DNA from: Terriglobus sp. TAA 43
GTDB lineage: Bacteria > Acidobacteriota > Terriglobia > Terriglobales > Acidobacteriaceae
DNA length: 64,000 nucleotides
Direction: 5' to 3'
Assembly (NCBI RefSeq): GCF_000800015.1
Contig: NZ_JUGR01000001.1
Location: 1,860,001 to 1,924,000 of the forward strand
Of this stretch, positions 63,687 through 64,000 are shown in pieces; the stretch's first letter is position 1, and the number at the start of each line of letters is the position of its first letter. Under the pieces are notes generated by a model. It was not told where the DNA came from and did not search any database. It saw only the letters and a program-made list of their open reading frames with translations. The translations under genes and the position numbers were made by a program.

Positions 63687-64000
63687 ATGGAAGCCACGCA
63701 GCCGGTCTCTCGCAGACCCTCCCTCCTGCCCTGGACACCGCTCATCGTCGCTGCATTCGCCAGTTACGGCCCCGTCGGCTGGAACTACGGCTTCGCACTG
63801 TACTTCCTCAACTACAACCACGGCTTCGTCAAACGCGGATTGGTGGGCGAACTCTTCTCGCACTTCACCTATCTCACACGCGGCCAGCTTCTGCTCGCGG
63901 AATACCTCTTTCTCGCCGCAGCCTACCTGCTCTGCTACGTCGTCTTCCGCCCCACACTCTTTCGCAATCGCGAAACCTCCTTGATCGCCGTGCTGCTGTT
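63687..64000 (+). CDS. membrane protein, N-terminal fragment
   Basis: The first ~104 residues of a gene cut by the window end. After SRRPSLLPW come hydrophobic segments (TPLIVAAFASYGPVGWNYGF and LLLAEYLFLAAAYLLCYVVF). The loop carries LNYNHGFVKRGLVGELFSH. A short loop with H-G-F-V-K-R-G near the N terminus is typical of large polytopic envelope proteins of unknown function, perhaps linked to polysaccharide assembly. It diverges from the small membrane protein upstream. Confidence 0.7.
   Translation, partial: MEATQPVSRRPSLLPWTPLIVAAFASYGPVGWNYGFALYFLNYNHGFVKRGLVGELFSHFTYLTRGQLLLAEYLFLAAAYLLCYVVFRPTLFRNRETSLIAVLL

Overview
The window looks like ordinary chromosome of an Acidobacteriota soil bacterium, most likely family Acidobacteriaceae (Terriglobus, Granulicella or Edaphobacter-like). 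The reasons are two TIGR03435-type secreted proteins (a family expanded in Acidobacteria), many acidobacterial-style exported hypotheticals, several secreted glycoside hydrolases, TonB receptors without SusD partners, and high-GC DNA with intergenic GC-rich hairpins. This is an inference from gene content; no 16S rRNA gene is present. I saw no CRISPR array, insertion sequence, integrase or clear prophage.

Layout. 1-5.3 kb: end of a TIGR03435 protein, an SDR reductase, a two-gene unit of unknown envelope proteins, and a secreted GH27 enzyme. 5-7.8 kb: a TonB receptor flanked by a small membrane protein and a Cys-rich small protein. 8.3-12.4 kb (minus): GDP-mannose pyrophosphorylase, aminotransferase, CoaD and RecA. 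12.5-18 kb: phosphohexomutase, GyrI-like protein and HAD phosphatase in one operon, facing kdsB, then tRNA-Met, a LOG-family protein and an alpha/beta hydrolase. 18-25 kb: GT4 glycosyltransferase, a secreted protein resembling a dead GH13 barrel, an ABC-F ATPase and a second TonB receptor. 25-32 kb: CPBP protease, PEP carboxylase, a beta-barrel protein, GluQ, tRNA-Pro, RidA and MsrB. 32-39 kb: DinB, an ArnT-like glycosyltransferase, GatB/YqeY, a PLP aminotransferase, a GH46 chitosanase-like protein and DUF2076. 39-50 kb: a dispersed repeat, a DprE1-like flavoenzyme, the second TIGR03435 protein, and a minus-strand GH13 / serine hydrolase / GH29 operon followed by an M1 peptidase. 50-64 kb: L35/L20, gyrB, a tandem pair of secreted paralogues, darcynin/TetR divergent pair, a sulfatase, tRNA-Trp/secE/nusG/rplK, an M20 amidohydrolase and an incomplete membrane protein.

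Themes. Sugar-nucleotide and envelope polysaccharide synthesis (manC, phosphohexomutase, kdsB, GT4, ArnT-like, DprE1-like) sits beside polysaccharide breakdown (GH27, GH29, GH13, GH46, sulfatase). Information-processing genes are scattered rather than in their textbook operons: rpmI-rplT lacks infC, and rplK is cut off from rplA/rplJL/rpoBC by a strong hairpin. No single spectacular new system stands out. The items most worth following are the DprE1 homologue with the inhibitor-target Cys replaced by Ala, the secreted GH13-like pseudoenzyme, the two-gene envelope unit sharing an SPVVTG motif, the tandem secreted paralogues, and a recurring short palindrome just after stop codons.
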